Shown: positions 48,293 through 61,800 of the stretch, in pieces
How positions within the stretch are numbered: position 1 is the stretch's first letter
Layout of the letters: the number at the start of each line of letters is the position of its first letter
Origin: Rostratula benghalensis
Taxonomy: Eukaryota; Chordata; Aves; Charadriiformes; Rostratulidae
Assembly: GCA_013399305.1 (NCBI GenBank)
Contig: VXAI01000025.1
Location: 4,153,212-4,217,211, forward strand
Length of the DNA: 64,000 nucleotides
Direction: 5' to 3'
The notes under the pieces: model-generated
What the model saw: the letters and a program-made list of their open reading frames with translations, nothing else
What the model was told of the DNA's origin: nothing
Databases searched by the model: none
Translations under genes and position numbers: made by a program

Positions 48293-51200
48293 GTAAGTGA
48301 AGAAGGTTTCAGAAATCCCCACTGCACTGCTGAGAGTCATTTCCTTGGTGGTTTAATACTGGCTGGTCTTGTTAGGAACTGGACTTGTCATGGGCTGGAA
48401 AACAGCCTGGTATTATCGCAGTTACTGGATTACAGATTGAAAAAAATGTTTTTACTTGTAATACATGTTATAATCTATGGAGGATGGGGGCAGGTGGGTC
48501 AGAAACCCAGTGTTTAGATAACAGCAGAACAGGTTGCATTTTCTCAATGATGAGATGGTAGCCTTGGCCTACAGCTTGTCCTCCTGCTGAGAATTCAGCA
48601 GAAATCGGTTCCACTGATGAATCGTGAAAGGACACGTGCAAGGGGAGACATTCCTGCTTCTCCCTGGGCCCCTCTAAAAGCCCAATTGTACCCTCCCAGC
48701 TGGAATTTCTGCAAGAACATGTTCTGAAGGAAGAAGTACACGTTCAGATGTTATGATTACAGGCAATTTTGCATCTGAACTGGAAGGAGAATTAACCTTT
48801 CTTTTCTTTCTAAAGGAGCATAATGGCATTTGGTGGCTTTGTGGGGGATTCTTTACTTGCACTTTAAGTATCAAACTGTGGTATTTTCGTAGACTTTTAT
48901 TTTCTGCAAAGTGTTTCTTCTTTTTTACTGCCCCCTACCAAAAAGCACTCTTTTTTATTGTATAGTCATTAGGTATCATTCAGTTGGACATCAAACTCCT
49001 AACTTTTCCTACAAGCCATTTCTGACTCATGATGTCTAGACGTTCAACTCAAGCCTTGACCAGTAAAGGCTATGACAAGCACACCTCACAATCTGAGGAG
49101 AACACTAAGTACACTTTCACATGTGAAATTCGGAGGTGTGTCTGGGTAGCCTCGTCTAACCTTGCTCTCTGCTTGGGTCTAACATCAGACATAATTTTTT
49201 TATACCAAATAAGTAGGGTTTGCAAATGCTTTTGGCCCGAATATGTGGGTCCTGTGAACGACTAAAAGTTTTCACATTTTACTAACTTACTCTCATAGAA
49301 TATTTCTTGTATTGCTTATTGTTCTTAACTGCCCGGCCAGAGAGATTTGGGGCTGAAAGAAAAGCCAGTTTTTTAAAGCCCTTTCTGGTACAAAATCCAT
49401 GAAGCTTCTGCTTTTGAACGTTGCAGATGATGGAGTATTTCAGACCAGCAGAGGATGATGGGGGAATGTGTTTACCTGCTCTTCAGAAGTGTTTTTTTTC
49501 CTTGCCATGTGCGCTCATGTAAGGTCCATCACCTCCCGACCTGGACCACAGCTGCCAGTTTAACAGTAGTTAGGTATGATTTTAAAAGGATGTGAAATTC
49601 TATTTGAAAAGAGTAATGGCTAAATATAATGTAAGTTAGAATTTATGTCACAAGTTGTATAGGTTATAATAACATCTAAATGACTATAATAAAAGCTGTG
49701 TATAAATAAGACCCTTGCTATCACTGTACATTTAATTCATGTACTGCAGTCATTCAGAGACTCTTCCCTGACTGTAAAAGGTTACGCGCAGAGATTTCTC
49801 ATTGAAAACTTTATGATATTAAGATTTGCAGTGAGTAGAATAAAACTAAATTATAATTTTTCCTAGATTGAATATTCTTCTATCTTCTATGTCTTAGCCT
49901 TTCTGACCTGGCCTTGCATGATGCTTCTCGCCTTCCTGTCCTGCTGTCATTTTCTTTCATTTTGGTCTGGCACTGAGTCTCACTGGAATCAATAAGGTTA
50001 CTGATGAGCAAGTGTTGAATAAATAATTGATTAAGGAGATGCCACACTTGGTGCATCTTTTCCTAGCAAAGGTAGCCCAGATATCTGGTTTTTAAAACTT
50101 GTGTTCTTCTTTTATGGACAGCCCCTTACTTCTTCCACTGAAGAAGCGGAGCACTGCGTCTTCCAGATGGAGTGGTTGAGCTGCAATATTTGTGAGGTGA
50201 TGCTGCTGCTCCATCCGTACAGCAACTGGGAGAAATGGGCGTCCTGGAAATGCATAGTTCAAACCCAGCAGCTTTCTAATATTTCTGTCTCTTTCCCGTC
50301 TCAAAATTTTAAGCTGCTGAGTTTTAAAAGCTGCAATCTAGAATGAGAGAGCGCGCTTGGGTGTCAGCCACCGCCCCTGAGCACTCTGCTCATCAAATCC
50401 AAAGTGAAATATGTAAATAGTTTGGAGCTATAGGAAAGCTAGATAGAAAACGACAGCTGAAGTGGTATCTGTTGTGAAGTCAGCCTGGCTGCTTGACTGG
50501 GTTGTGGGTATTTACACTTATTGACAGAATTGCAGTAAAACCAGAAACATTTCTTGACAGCCCTGGCGTATTGTGACATCTGAATATCAATTGGGCACCT
50601 TGAAGTTTTCTGCCCAGCTCCTCGACACAGAGGTTTTATTATCGCTCCTACGATGCTGTGGTAGTTGTTAAACTGTAGAGAACTTCCCCTAGTGGGAATG
50701 CTGTTGTGCTGCAGACAGGTGTATGGTTTCTGTAGAAGACAGAAAATAAGGTGTCCCAGGCAAACAGACACCTGATGGCTGTGTCCATCGCAGTGTGATT
50801 AACCTTTTTATCTTCAATTACCTTCCTAAGTGATACAATTTGTTCCAGTAAAGTAGTGTGCAAATCCACTCTGGTTCAATGTTTTCCACAAATACACCGG
50901 CTCCCTGGTTTGGATTGTGAAAGCCTTTCTGTTGTCATGGTTCAGTGGCTGGAGAGATGAGGTAATTAGGAAGGAGTTTGCCCACTGCTTTCTCTCTAGA
51001 GTGTAGCTGTAGTCAATGCCTTTAGTCTGTTACTTTCTTATACCCTGCTGTCATAGAAAGGAAGGAAAAAAGGTTCAAATATCTTTACCAGAAAATATGG
51101 TGACACTTGAGAAGTTACAACACGGCATTTATGTCATCCTAGACGTTGCCATGATTGTTTTGACGTAATGTTTCGCTATTGCTATTGTATGATTAAATAT

Positions 51201-53337
51201 TGAGAGTATTGCTTTTCCAGTTGTTCTAGTGCAGTATTTAATGAGTGCAATTAAATGGAAAAATTGCCTTTTTAACTGATGATAGTCTATTAGTGTCTCT
51301 GTCTGTTCAGAAAAGAAAAGAAGTGAATTATTAGAATGACAAATGAGTCAAAGTTACCACGGTGATGGAGAGGTGCGATTCCCCTCCACATAATCTTCAA
51401 TTAGTGATCTTTGTAAGAGGATGTTTTTCAAAAGGGTAATAGAGAAGTAATGAGATCAGAAGGAGGTCAAACCCAGCCTTCTTCGTTTGGCAGTTTGATT
51501 AATTTATTTCTCCTTCCTGCAGATTGCTGTAAGGGGCTTTTGTCACCCAGTGTTTTTCATGGGACTCCAGTTGAAGTGACTGCTTATATTAGCCTTTTGT
51601 GTACCCAGGAATGTTCATCCACTTGGAACTGAGGGGTTTTGAATGGTTCAAATCTGATCTCTAGTGCAATTGCTCATTGAGTTCTGAAAAGGAATTTCTT
51701 TTGGAAGAAACAATCCTCAACACTGCCACATGTATTTTTTGGAAGAAGTATGTGGCTGGACATAGTGCTTGGAGAAGGAGCGAAAGAGTAACCCAAGAAT
51801 ATGAAGTTGCAGTGAAGGTGCTTTTCCCACAATACCTTCTTGAAAATTCTCACAGTGTTTCTTGGCTGTGACACATGTAGCATTTTATGCATCAGGCCTT
51901 TTCTCTTCCCTGGCCTTTTCCCGTTCTTACCACTCCTGTAGGAAGTTGGGCTCCAAGGGCTTCCATATGAGCTGTTTCCTATTTGTAGTCACAAACCCGA
52001 GAGGCTGTAGCTCCGTGCAGCTTTAGTCTCCTGGTACCCTGTGCTGTTAGTACAGTGTCACATCCATGGTTAGTTTATTCCCAGGAGTAACTCACTTCTT
52101 TTCAAGTATTCAAAATACTTTTTTTCTACAAAACTGAAATACTGGCAGCATTCTCTCAACATTTTCTCAGGGTACGCTGATCAGTTTTCCTCTGCTGATA
52201 ATTGAATATATTTCTGTGGTTTCAATTTTGGTATAAATTCAGTTATTTCATGTAAAGTAACATGTCAGTAGACGTTAATTTACTATGACATTCTCTTGCT
52301 GGCACATGTGACAGCAACAGTTGTGTGATATCACGGAATATCCAAAATTAAGCCATGGCTGGGTTATCTCAATTTATGCTCAAGACACTCGTGTGGCTTT
52401 TATTTTCTTACTTTCTCACGTAGTCTTTGCAACAGTCATTTCATGGATATGCAGAACAATCTCTATAAAATGTTTCAGCAATAAAAAGAGGTACTTTGGA
52501 TCAAGTAGGACATGAAATGATTTTATTGTACTGATGATGCAAGCTTTCTGCGGCTGCAGGGCTGTGCAGGCTTCTGAGCAACAAGCTGAAGAGGCTCAGC
52601 AGGATAAAAGAGTATTTGGGTTGTGTGGTGCAGCACCTGTCCTGAAATGCTGGCTTGACTACATCTGAGAAGCAGGGGTCACAGCCCTCACTAATTAATA
52701 TTATTTTTATGCTACTTGGCAGCAGAATGTGTTAGCACTAGGGCCTCCTGTCTATGGCTGGTCCATCTCATCAGAGGTGCACACTTGTCAAACTGGGAGG
52801 GCTTGTGGTTAATAAAGGGGCAAAATTACTTCTGCATGCTCCCCCCAAAGAACCCCACCCCAATGCACACACAGGAAACAAAAAACCACCCCATTCTTTC
52901 TCCTTTGTCCCTTTCTTGACCCTCTTTGGTAAAGTTTTTTTTTTCTTCTTCAAGTGAGTTTTATTTCCTGTAGTGTAGTAGTTGCTGCTATTAAAACGGG
53001 AATTGAATTAAGAAAATTCTGAGGCAAATAATGGAACAAAATGAAGTCACGATTCATGAGATCACTTGGGAGGTCTCTCCAGGCAGTGTCTGGCAGAAGG
53101 TGGGAAGAGCAGAAAGTTTCTCAGGTGGACACAGGAGCTTCTTGGCCAAGCCAGGAGCTTGGTGAGCGCAGCCCAGGGTGCCTCGGGTATCGTCACCCGG
53201 AATTCATCCTCCTGCTTTCTGTCGCAGGGGGAACAAACATTTCCCTTGCAGAGTGTGTCTGGGGCTGCTAAACCTTTTGCAATGGCACTTACAGCAAACA
53301 GCGAGGCAGAGGGGGAGTTTCTGTGACAAGCAGGAGG
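48293..53337. other. non-coding stretch, no gene recognised
   Basis: No gene is recognised. The frames are at most 110 codons (50439-50771, minus) and lack domains. CpG is slightly raised near 53160-53300 (GAGCGCAGC, CTCGGGTATCGTCACCCGGA, GTCGCAGG), where three overlapping frames open on the plus strand. Mixed-complexity, TAAT-rich sequence at 49680-49880 may be conserved. Confidence 0.55.
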
Positions 53338-53360
53338 TCTTGTCTTGTCTTGTCTTGTCT
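53338..53360 (+). repeat. (TCTTG)n pentanucleotide microsatellite
   Basis: About four and a half perfect units of TCTTG (53338-53360) lie between GCAGGAGG and ACTTTGTCAG. It is a short, probably length-variable tandem repeat. Confidence 0.92.
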
Positions 53361-54896
53361 ACTTTGTCAGACTCTTTCGGTAGACGCTGCCTGTGGAAGC
53401 GTTCAGTGCGGGAGGTTGTGAATGCCAGAGGAAACGTTACTGTCTGTTGGGGGTATTTGTGTAAGTAGGTGTTAGTAAAACCTGTGTGTCAGTGAACTGT
53501 AGAATTACAGGAGGGGACAAAGCGAGTTTGAGATCAGTTACAACTCTCCATTCCTTTTGCCCGCACCTCTGAAAATTCCATGTTAGGGGGTGCTCATCTT
53601 GTTGAGATATTTTCATCTGGCCACTATCACGTTTTTCAGTGAATTATTTTCAATTCATTGCGATTCTGAGTGTTTTCAATGGCTGTGTACACATCAACAA
53701 GAGCTGTGACTTCTCTAGAAAGTGTAAGCCCAGGCCTGTTACCAGGTATAGACCGAAACATCAGGTTTATCTGTGTTGTACCTATACAGTACAGTTGTTG
53801 CTGATAAAAAGGTTAAATGCCAAAGGATCTTCTGATTGCAACATTTCTAATCACAGTACACAGAGGCAAGAAAATTTTTGGAACTTTTCCCTTTTTTAGA
53901 TGTATATATAAACATGTCTCCTACTTATCAAACTTCTCTCAGAACAGATAAAGTAAAATTAGATTTTTGTAAGCTGGAGTGAAGTGCATGTTCTTATTTT
54001 CAATGTATGGTAAAGTAATCTTTCAATTTTATTTTTTAGCAGTATTCTATAATATAAATAATCTAGTCTTTTCTTCTGCAGACTGTTTAATTCAGACAGG
54101 TTGAAGTTGCCTCCAAAGATTGGCATCAAATTGAGGAAACCATTCATGTAGTAAATAAGATAATTTGTTTCCGCCCAAAAAGATTAAAATATAGATTTAT
54201 TTTATTTTTTTCCCTTGTATGATTTAACACATACAGTACCTGCATCTCTGTGATTGTGAGTGCATTTTGGAATAAAGTGTTTTTACATGGATTTCCGGTC
54301 TTCATTTTTTTCACTGCATTTTTAACTTGAGTTTCCTGTATTTTAATTAATATGGTCTATAAAAGTGTATATATCTTTCCAAGAAATTAATAAATGTTTA
54401 TGTAATTCCAAAACGTGATAGGAAACTGCTGCTCCTTATGAAAGCAGAGCTAGTGAAAATAAATTACAAGTCCTACAGTGTGAGTGTTGTTGTATATAAA
54501 AACTAGGGAAAGGTATGTTTTGACTCCTGTTTTCTATGTATTTCAAGAATATATGTTTCTTTGCACTTCTCATTTTTGTGCCTTTAAAAAATCTCATTAT
54601 CCTAATTGTTTTATAGCTTGTCTTTCAGAATATCAGTCTTATGGTTAACAGTTAAAATAGTACTTATTAAACAAGTTTATGAGAAATCCTTCTTAATGGA
54701 AGTGGAACGAATGTTGTGTAGCAGGAGGGTTTTACTTTCTTCTTCATTTTTTTTTCTTTTGATCTCTGCAGATAGATGGTCTTAAAATACTGTATGTGAT
54801 GCGTTAGGATTATCTCTCCTAAGCCTATGAAGGGCAGACACACCAAGTGGCTATAAACTATCTGAGAGCACATGAACTCTCTCTCTTTTATTCCAG
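53361..54896. other. non-coding stretch; possible 3' end signal near 54271
   Basis: No coding exon is recognised. The AT-rich sequence at 53880-54300 reads like a 3' UTR, ending in GGAATAAAGTGTTTTTACAT, but no coding sequence is linked to it. Confidence 0.5.
54271..54276 (+). promoter_or_regulatory. possible polyadenylation signal AATAAA
   Basis: AATAAA is followed by GTGTTTTTACATGG and then a T-rich ATTTTTTTC stretch, a usual arrangement of cleavage site and downstream G/T-rich element. The upstream 200 bases are AT-rich and frame-poor, like a 3' UTR. No upstream coding exon is identified, so the call is weak. Confidence 0.2.
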
Positions 54897-55116
54897 TGCA
54901 AGGAATTTGCTCAACCCTTGGATGCAGAAACGAGCTGCCGATTGCAAACAAAGTAGTTCCAGTCCTAAAAATAGATGTAAGCTCCGAAAAATGGTTTGCC
55001 CTGCCATGGTTTTTGCAAATTTACCCTTGGGTGTGGATTCAGATGACATTTCTCAGCCTTGCCCAGGCCACACTTTTTCCCCCCGTCAGAGGCAGACCCT
55101 GCAGATGGTGATGGGT
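54897..55116 (+). other. weak candidate exon (220 bp)
   Basis: An acceptor-like CTCTCTCTTTTATTCCAG ends at 54896, and a consensus donor GTAAGTGT starts at 55117. An alternative donor GTGATG lies at 55108. Between them two plus-strand frames are open: one runs from 54847 to 55134, the other from 54872 to 55111. The first encodes a Ser/Lys/Cys/Pro-rich segment with 'CPAMVFANLPLGVDSDD' in it, which I cannot assign to a family. Composition (about 50% GC) is above the surroundings. It may be an internal exon of an unknown or non-coding transcript, or chance. Confidence 0.2.
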
Positions 55117-58100
55117 GTAAGTGTCACGGTGTGATTTGCTCCAGGGGTGCTCCTTCACTTTTCACGTGTCTGGAGCCCGAGCGTGGTCCTGGGGAGAATG
55201 TTGTAGTGGAAAACAGTGACTTTCATTCTAGAGCTGTTCTTACAGCCTACTTGCAGAAATACCACCATGGGGTAACACCTCTTCTGTGGTGGATGTTGGG
55301 CTCATTTCGTGCCAGGGTGGTGGCTGCAGATTTATTAACCCATCTCTCCTGAAATGATGGAGGTCCTACAAGAGTAACTGAAGGAAAGGTTGAAAACAGT
55401 TTTGAGGTGAGCATCTCTGTTACTGGCTTTGTTGCATCCACACTACTTTTGCTCCTCGGACATGAAGGTTTATTGTTCTGCTGAAAGTGGGGTTCACCTT
55501 GGTCTGCTTTGATGGTCAGGATATGTTGAGTGTAAGTAGACTGAATTTTTAAGTGTTTCTCAGATTGTATTAAAATTTACAGCTGTCTACATTACACCTC
55601 AGAGATCACTCTGATTAAAGAAAAAATGAAGAAGTTCATTTTCTCCATATCCTGAAGAAAAACTAACGTGTTAGCTAAAATTCCCACGTGAGCCTGGCTC
55701 CTTCACAATGTGGTATTAAGTGCATAAAGGCTTCTCATCTGGTTTTGTGCTAAATCCATTCTGGATTATTGGACTCCATAGAAATAATTTGCTCTGAGAA
55801 TTCTCTCTGTTGCTGTTTTTGTTGATCTCAAAACAGCACCGATTTCTAGGGACTGATCAGTTCCTGAATGTGCAGCTCATTCTGTTCCTATAAGATGCAA
55901 GAATTTTTGTAGACAAACCCTATTTGTTTGGATTGCCCACACTTTTTGTCCATAGATATGATGTTCCAAATGGTATTTAGCCTCAAGCATCAGCACTTGG
56001 ATACTAAAAATTCACGTGAGAAGAAAATTGCACTGCAAAAGCAAAGACCAGAATTACAGCCCCAGTGAAAAATCCCACTCGGTACAGCTGAAAGGGGAAA
56101 TAGCTTCTCAAAAATTTCTGGGTTAGAAACATAAAAATAGTTTTTAAAATAAACACAAAGCAGATGAACATTTTCTGAGAGTCAGTGAAAGCAGGGTGAC
56201 AATTAGGTTACAATCTTGGTTTCTGTTTTCCACCTCCTTGTATTTAGCGTGATCCACACACTAAATCCTCTAAATCCTGACAAATCAACTTTCTCAAATT
56301 TTGCACAATAAATATTTCAGATCCTCTTATCTGAAATCATATCTCAGCTCTTGATTATTTAGTTAATAGATGCTAAGTTGTCCTGAAGTTTTATAAAACA
56401 CTATACACGCTCCTCCCGTACTGTACATTCTTACTTTGGCTGTTCTGAGTGACAACACCACTTAGAGGCGGTGACTGTTACCGTACCATGGTTTGAAAGG
56501 TAAAACAGAACCTCATCATCTTTCTAATAAGAGCGCTCCATGATTCATAGGTGGTGAATATTTCATGCACTTTGCAGCTGCCTTTGTGCGGGGAGGTAAA
56601 TGGAAAGTAAATCCATGTGTACTTTAGACAGTAAAAAGGCCTTACTTTGCTGCATCGTATAAACATGTAGATTCGATTCTCTCTTTACTCACGCTGTAAA
56701 AAGGAAGTTCTAAAGTGTTTAGCCGTACCTGAAAATGTAAATGCACCAGCCTAATGTAATGCTGGAGAAAAATTAAGACAAATGATACTGCATCCTTGCC
56801 ACAAACTGCAGCTTGTACAAAATTCACTTTAGTTATTATACTGTGAATACGTGTGCTAAACCCCCTCTGTGTATGCACAATTTATGTTGAATGCAACATG
56901 AATCATTTTAATAGACCAAGCAAAAAGTCCCCAAAGTCAATTTTCAAATTATGAGCCTTGGAACAGAATATAACAACAATGAACAACAAATAGTTTGGAT
57001 TTTGTTCTGAACTACAAACGAACCATTAAAGGTACAGTATGCTCATTCAGAAAAACCTTTCCTCCTCATCACCTCAATGGTTAAAAAGCATAGCAAGAAT
57101 ATTTTTTAAAGGTCAGTTCTGAATTTTCTTTTTTCTGTGCCTTATTAAGAGGGACATTCATGAAAGCTGACGCCATGACGATTGTAACATCTCTTGTCAG
57201 AGCTGGGTGACGCTGGTTGGATTCTGTCTCTGATCTGCCCTCTGACCTTGAGAAATGACTTTGTCAGTCTGGTTTCACGGCTGTAAAATTTGGGAATCTG
57301 TTCAGAATTGCTGCTTAACGACCGGCTTGGCTACAGATGGGTCATTTCAGAGCAAAGCCTTTGCAGTGCCCGATTGCAGCTGCCTGATGTTACCAGGCCA
57401 CAGCCAAGGTGGTCACAGGTGGGCAGAGGTCTTCTAAAGCAAATAAAATTCAGCAGAAAGGAAGAAAGAGTATTTGAGTATCATCTAAAATCTAGACTCA
57501 ATAGTCCAGGCTGGCTGTCACTCTAGTGAGAGGTGACAGTGTCTGCAGCCCAGGGAACACATGACCACGGCATTAAGTTCTTATGCAGAATATATGTTGT
57601 TTATATGTTGAGCAGAATTCCTGTGCTGGTGAGGAAATGCTGCGGAAGGAGGCTGGCCTCAGGGCCTGGGATTGGTTCTGTTTGAAATGCCAGGACCTAA
57701 GTTTTGCATTACTGTTTCACCAAGCACCGCATTTCACAATATGGATCCTCAAAATCTTTCCTTAAACTCTGGAAGAACCTAAAACTCTGAAGCCTGTAAA
57801 CTTTTACAAAGAAATTTCCGTGGTAACTTACATGCTTGGTTTTGCCCATCTTTCGAATTCAATTAGTCCTTGTATTTCTGAATACCTAGACCTTACTTGG
57901 CTGCATGTTAGGTGTATTTTCTTTATCTGAGCTTTACTTGGTGAATTGCCTACTGGATCAGGATGCTCTAGGATTGTTGTAGCTCTTCCTGTTCTTAATC
58001 ATGATGCTTAATGGGAGATCTTTATCTCTCTTTTGTGTGTGTGTGTGTGTGCTTAAAAGGATTTGAATTAGCATCCTCACTGCTAGAGGTGAATGTTCTG

Positions 58101-58799
58101 AGCACAAGGTAATTGCATCCGAGGGAACCTTCTCTAATCCCTTCCCTATGTCGAAGCAGTCACTCAGCTGGAGACAGGGAGGATTGTGCCATTCATTTGG
58201 GATGTTCTAGGCTTTGCTTCGTTTTATGGAGGAAGCATAGGAGTACAGCTGTCACTGAGTAGGTACCAGGCAGGGGTTTGGAAAGGAAATCCTGTTTCTC
58301 TTGTCCTTCTTTTCCTTTGCCCAAGTGAGAGTGTACAACCACCGATCCTAGTTTGATGCTTTACTTTTGATGAGGGCCGAGATGCTCTCTCCAAGATAAT
58401 CTTTAATGTTTCAGGCTGCTGATACAAATTAATTTTGCATGAGCAAGGTAGCTAACAGGGTTTGTGGAAGACTCTTGGGAGGAGGTGCTGAGTGAGGTGG
58501 GTTTGGCGTCTGATGGACTGAGTACGGCACCTCCCATGCCTGGCTTCTCTGGCCGGTCTGTTCTTCTGTGAAGTGTAAGGGTGTTTGTCCAGGTTTTAGT
58601 TCTAGATCATTACTCTTTTCAAATCCAGTGAGGTGCCCTGTCCAGAGGACAGGCGGAGAAAGCCTGTAATTAGTGTGTGTCACGAGGCTGAGCAGCAGAC
58701 TCAGCCGGCTGTGGAGGAGGTTGGATGGTACTTGTGAACGAATGTCATTATTTTGACAGGATGATGAATTAACATTTCTGGCTGTGGAGCCCCAGTTCC
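55117..58799. other. non-coding stretch, no gene recognised
   Basis: No gene is recognised. Mixed-complexity sequence at about 56880-57130, with ACAACAATGAACAACAAATA (SOX-like cores) and TAAT motifs, may be conserved. A (TG)9 microsatellite lies at 58034-58051. The frames have 97 codons or fewer and no domain. Confidence 0.55.
58034..58051 (+). repeat. (TG)9 microsatellite
   Basis: Nine TG units lie between CTCTTT and CTTAAAAGG. It is a dinucleotide repeat, likely length-variable. Confidence 0.92.
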
Positions 58800-58870
58800 A
58801 GCCGTTCTGCGCTGGTCAGCGCGGGGGCCTGCACCTCGTGGCACCTTTGGAACGACGTCGTGTCGCTTGG
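58800..58870. promoter_or_regulatory. tight CpG cluster with palindrome ACGACGTCGT
   Basis: By eye there are nine CpG in about 70 bases (CAGCCGTTCTGCGCTGG, TCAGCGCGGGGG, CCTCGTGG and ACGACGTCGTGTCG), by far the highest local density in the window. The palindrome ACGACGTCGT occupies 58852-58861 and contains the GACGTC core seen in CRE/ATF sites, though the flanks are not the TGACGTCA consensus. No transcript or exon is recognised. A regulatory role is inferred. Confidence 0.35.
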
Positions 58871-61800
58871 AAACCAGGGCCAGGAAAAGTCATCTGCTGA
58901 AAGGGATTCCATTCAGGCTTTGTCTCTGGCCAGCAGCCTCCCTCTGCTCTTGCTACAGTGATGTTTCTGCATTGTTTATAACTCTTAAATACATTTACTT
59001 ATTTAAAGCAAATAAATTAACCCCTTAACTGGAAAAAAATATTTTTAAGGGAAAGATGAAATTCTCAGTGCCCTTTGGTTGCTGTCAATCTTACTGGGAA
59101 CTGAGCACACTAATAAACCTTTCAGAAGTTGATGGGGGTCAGGTGTGCCAGGCTGTTTCTCTTGAAAAATCCAAACTGGCATTTCCTTAAGTTCACTGAA
59201 TTGCTGGATTGAGCTTTGGAAATTAGGAGCCAAATCTGTTATGGTACCGTGCACTTTTACAGGGCTGGCAGTTACTCGGTGCAACTTGATTTTTAGATGT
59301 ACAGTCATCTTGTTCTCCAGGAACAAACTGAGAAAAAGAAGGTCGAAACTTCACACCTTCAGAAAATTATTGCAGAGCTCATTATGCAGTTCTGACAAAC
59401 AGCTAATGGGTTTTGTCTCATCTGTTTATGTTGATTTTTTTTTTTTTTTTTGAAAGGTCCAGCAACATAGCAAGAGGCATTTGAAAAACTAAATTGAAAC
59501 CAAATGCTTACAAGTGCTAAAAGGCATCTAAATGGTTGGTTTACAGATCTCATTGCCTCATTTGCTTCATGATGACATTTTTCATTGCTGGATAATTTCA
59601 CTTATTAAAAAATCCATGGATTTAGTTGATTATAGGGATGTCTTTGATTTTTTTATTTTTTGTGTTTAAACAAAATTCCAAACTTTTGGAGCATTTTCCT
59701 TGAACTTGTCTCTGTCCTCCTAAAATTGCCTAATTAAACCATGTCTTATAAATATAAACCTTCTTTGCATTATCACCTTGGCACATTCTTTCACACGGGC
59801 CTGAGAAAATCTGTGAGTTGTGCCTCAAAATGCTGCGATTCAGTGTTCTTTGCTCAAATTTGCTGTCTAGAATGGAGAAGAGAGAAGGAAGTAAAAGGAA
59901 AAAAGACTGAAAGATTGTGCTGAATGATTCTGGGAGGGGTGGGGGAGAGGAGGGAAGGGTTATTTTCACTTAACTTTGTCAGCCATGTAGTTAAATGTTG
60001 GAACTGGCAGTGGTTGTGGGCTTTTCAGGCTACACGTACATGAGAAAAAGAATCTAACTGCAGTGTCACAGCCATTGTGTATCATGGTCAGGTCTGAAAA
60101 CTCTTTGTAAGATACATCATGGTTATGAAAAATTTGCCTAAAAATAACATAAGGCCAATAGGATTCTTTAAATTATACAGTCTGTGGAGCAGAGCTTAGG
60201 AACTGACTGCTTTAAGTGTTACATTGTACCAGATGATCATAGTTATTATGAAAGGTGTAATGTTATATTATACCTTTATCATAGGATAAAGGTATTTCAT
60301 CAGCTTGCTTCATCAAAATTTAACTTTTTTTTGTTTTTAATTTCTGGAGCACAAATTTGCTTTTCTGTTTTGACTGAGTCTTTTTTGATAACTGCATTAT
60401 TTAAGATACCATTAATATAAGTGACTTTGGAAAGGGAACTGCTATAACTTTTTGGAAGTTAACATTTCTTCTGGAGCAAAAAGTTGAAATTTGTTTTCGA
60501 TTTCCTTGACAAATTTGTTTATTTTGTGTATACCTTCAAAAGCAGCACAGTGAATGAGTTTATAGCATTAGGAGAGTGAAAAAATTGCAAGCCTCTGATT
60601 TCTGAGTTTGGTTCTTCAGCCTGGCGGGAGAACACCTGCTCTTCCCATGGGGGTCCATGGAGCAGAAATTACATGTAAATGGAAGTAGGTGCATTGTGAA
60701 AGGACTGGGTTCAAACTGCTTGTACCTGTACTACTGCATGTTATTGACTTAAATTAATCACCATGCAAATTATGGTGCTTGTAAATTATCTCAAAACTCT
60801 TTCTGTTTTGGCTGTACTGAGGGTCACTGGCTCTGTCCTTGTCTGCAGTTACTGTCACCCAAACCAAGTGCATCATACGGTGAGACACTTGCTCTTGGAG
60901 ACCCAACATCTGACTTGCATTTATTTCAAGGATTTTATTCCAGACTGTTTAGGAAGTGGATGTGATAAATTGTCTGCATTTGATACAAAAATGTGGGAGG
61001 AACTTTGCCAAATTTATTCTTTTCTGATTTATTAGTCCTTGGGACAATTTCAAATGATTGAATGACTTTAAGCAGCCACTGTAAGTGAGAAATACATTCC
61101 TCAAAAGTTGCTTATTTTCGCCCCTTCCCTTTTCTGTACATGGTATTTCACCGTGGTTGAGTCTGAAATCCAGAACAGTTTCATCTCTGAGCAACTTTTT
61201 AATTATTGAAAAGGTAATCAGAACAAGAATTTCATGTAGTTGAAGAAGCAAGTTTCCCATCTACTAATCCAGAAAGCTCCAAATTCAACTTATTTTCAGG
61301 TATCAAGATAAAAGATATATTGGGTGACTTTTGGTGGTTTGGGGGTTTCTGTTTTGATGCATTCATGACATTAATTGCATATCCGTGGCCCACAGAATTC
61401 TCACCAGGATCACTACAGTGTTCTGTCATGCACTTTACTAAATTCTGAGGGAATTTATATCAAAGAATGTAAAATTTCATACTGGTGAAAGGGGAATCCT
61501 TAAACTTCAGCTCAAACCAGATCAGCAGTAAGGTCAGAGTAGGAGATTGAGATGTAAAACCTATGAACATGATGTGTATGCATGGGAAGATATTATTTAT
61601 ATTCTGTAACAGTAATGGTTATTCCAATAGAATGGCAACCCCCCCTTTATTCCTCAGCAACATGCTTTTTCTTAATTTTGTGATACATTATATGGCTTTT
61701 TGGTGTAACTAGACTTTTAGATCTTATTGAATAGAATTTATGTGTTGCCTTATAGAAAATTTGGCTCATAATTCATTAATTATTTACTATTACTTGACCT

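Noticed and set aside
60225..60262. ACCAGATGATCATAGTTATTATGAAAGG, loosely like a CR1 3' end
   Set aside because: The GGTCCCTTCCA core is missing and the similarity is limited to about ten bases.
60700..60720. GGGTTCAAACTGC, a tRNA T-loop-like phrase
   Set aside because: No acceptor stem, D-arm or anticodon arm can be drawn around it.
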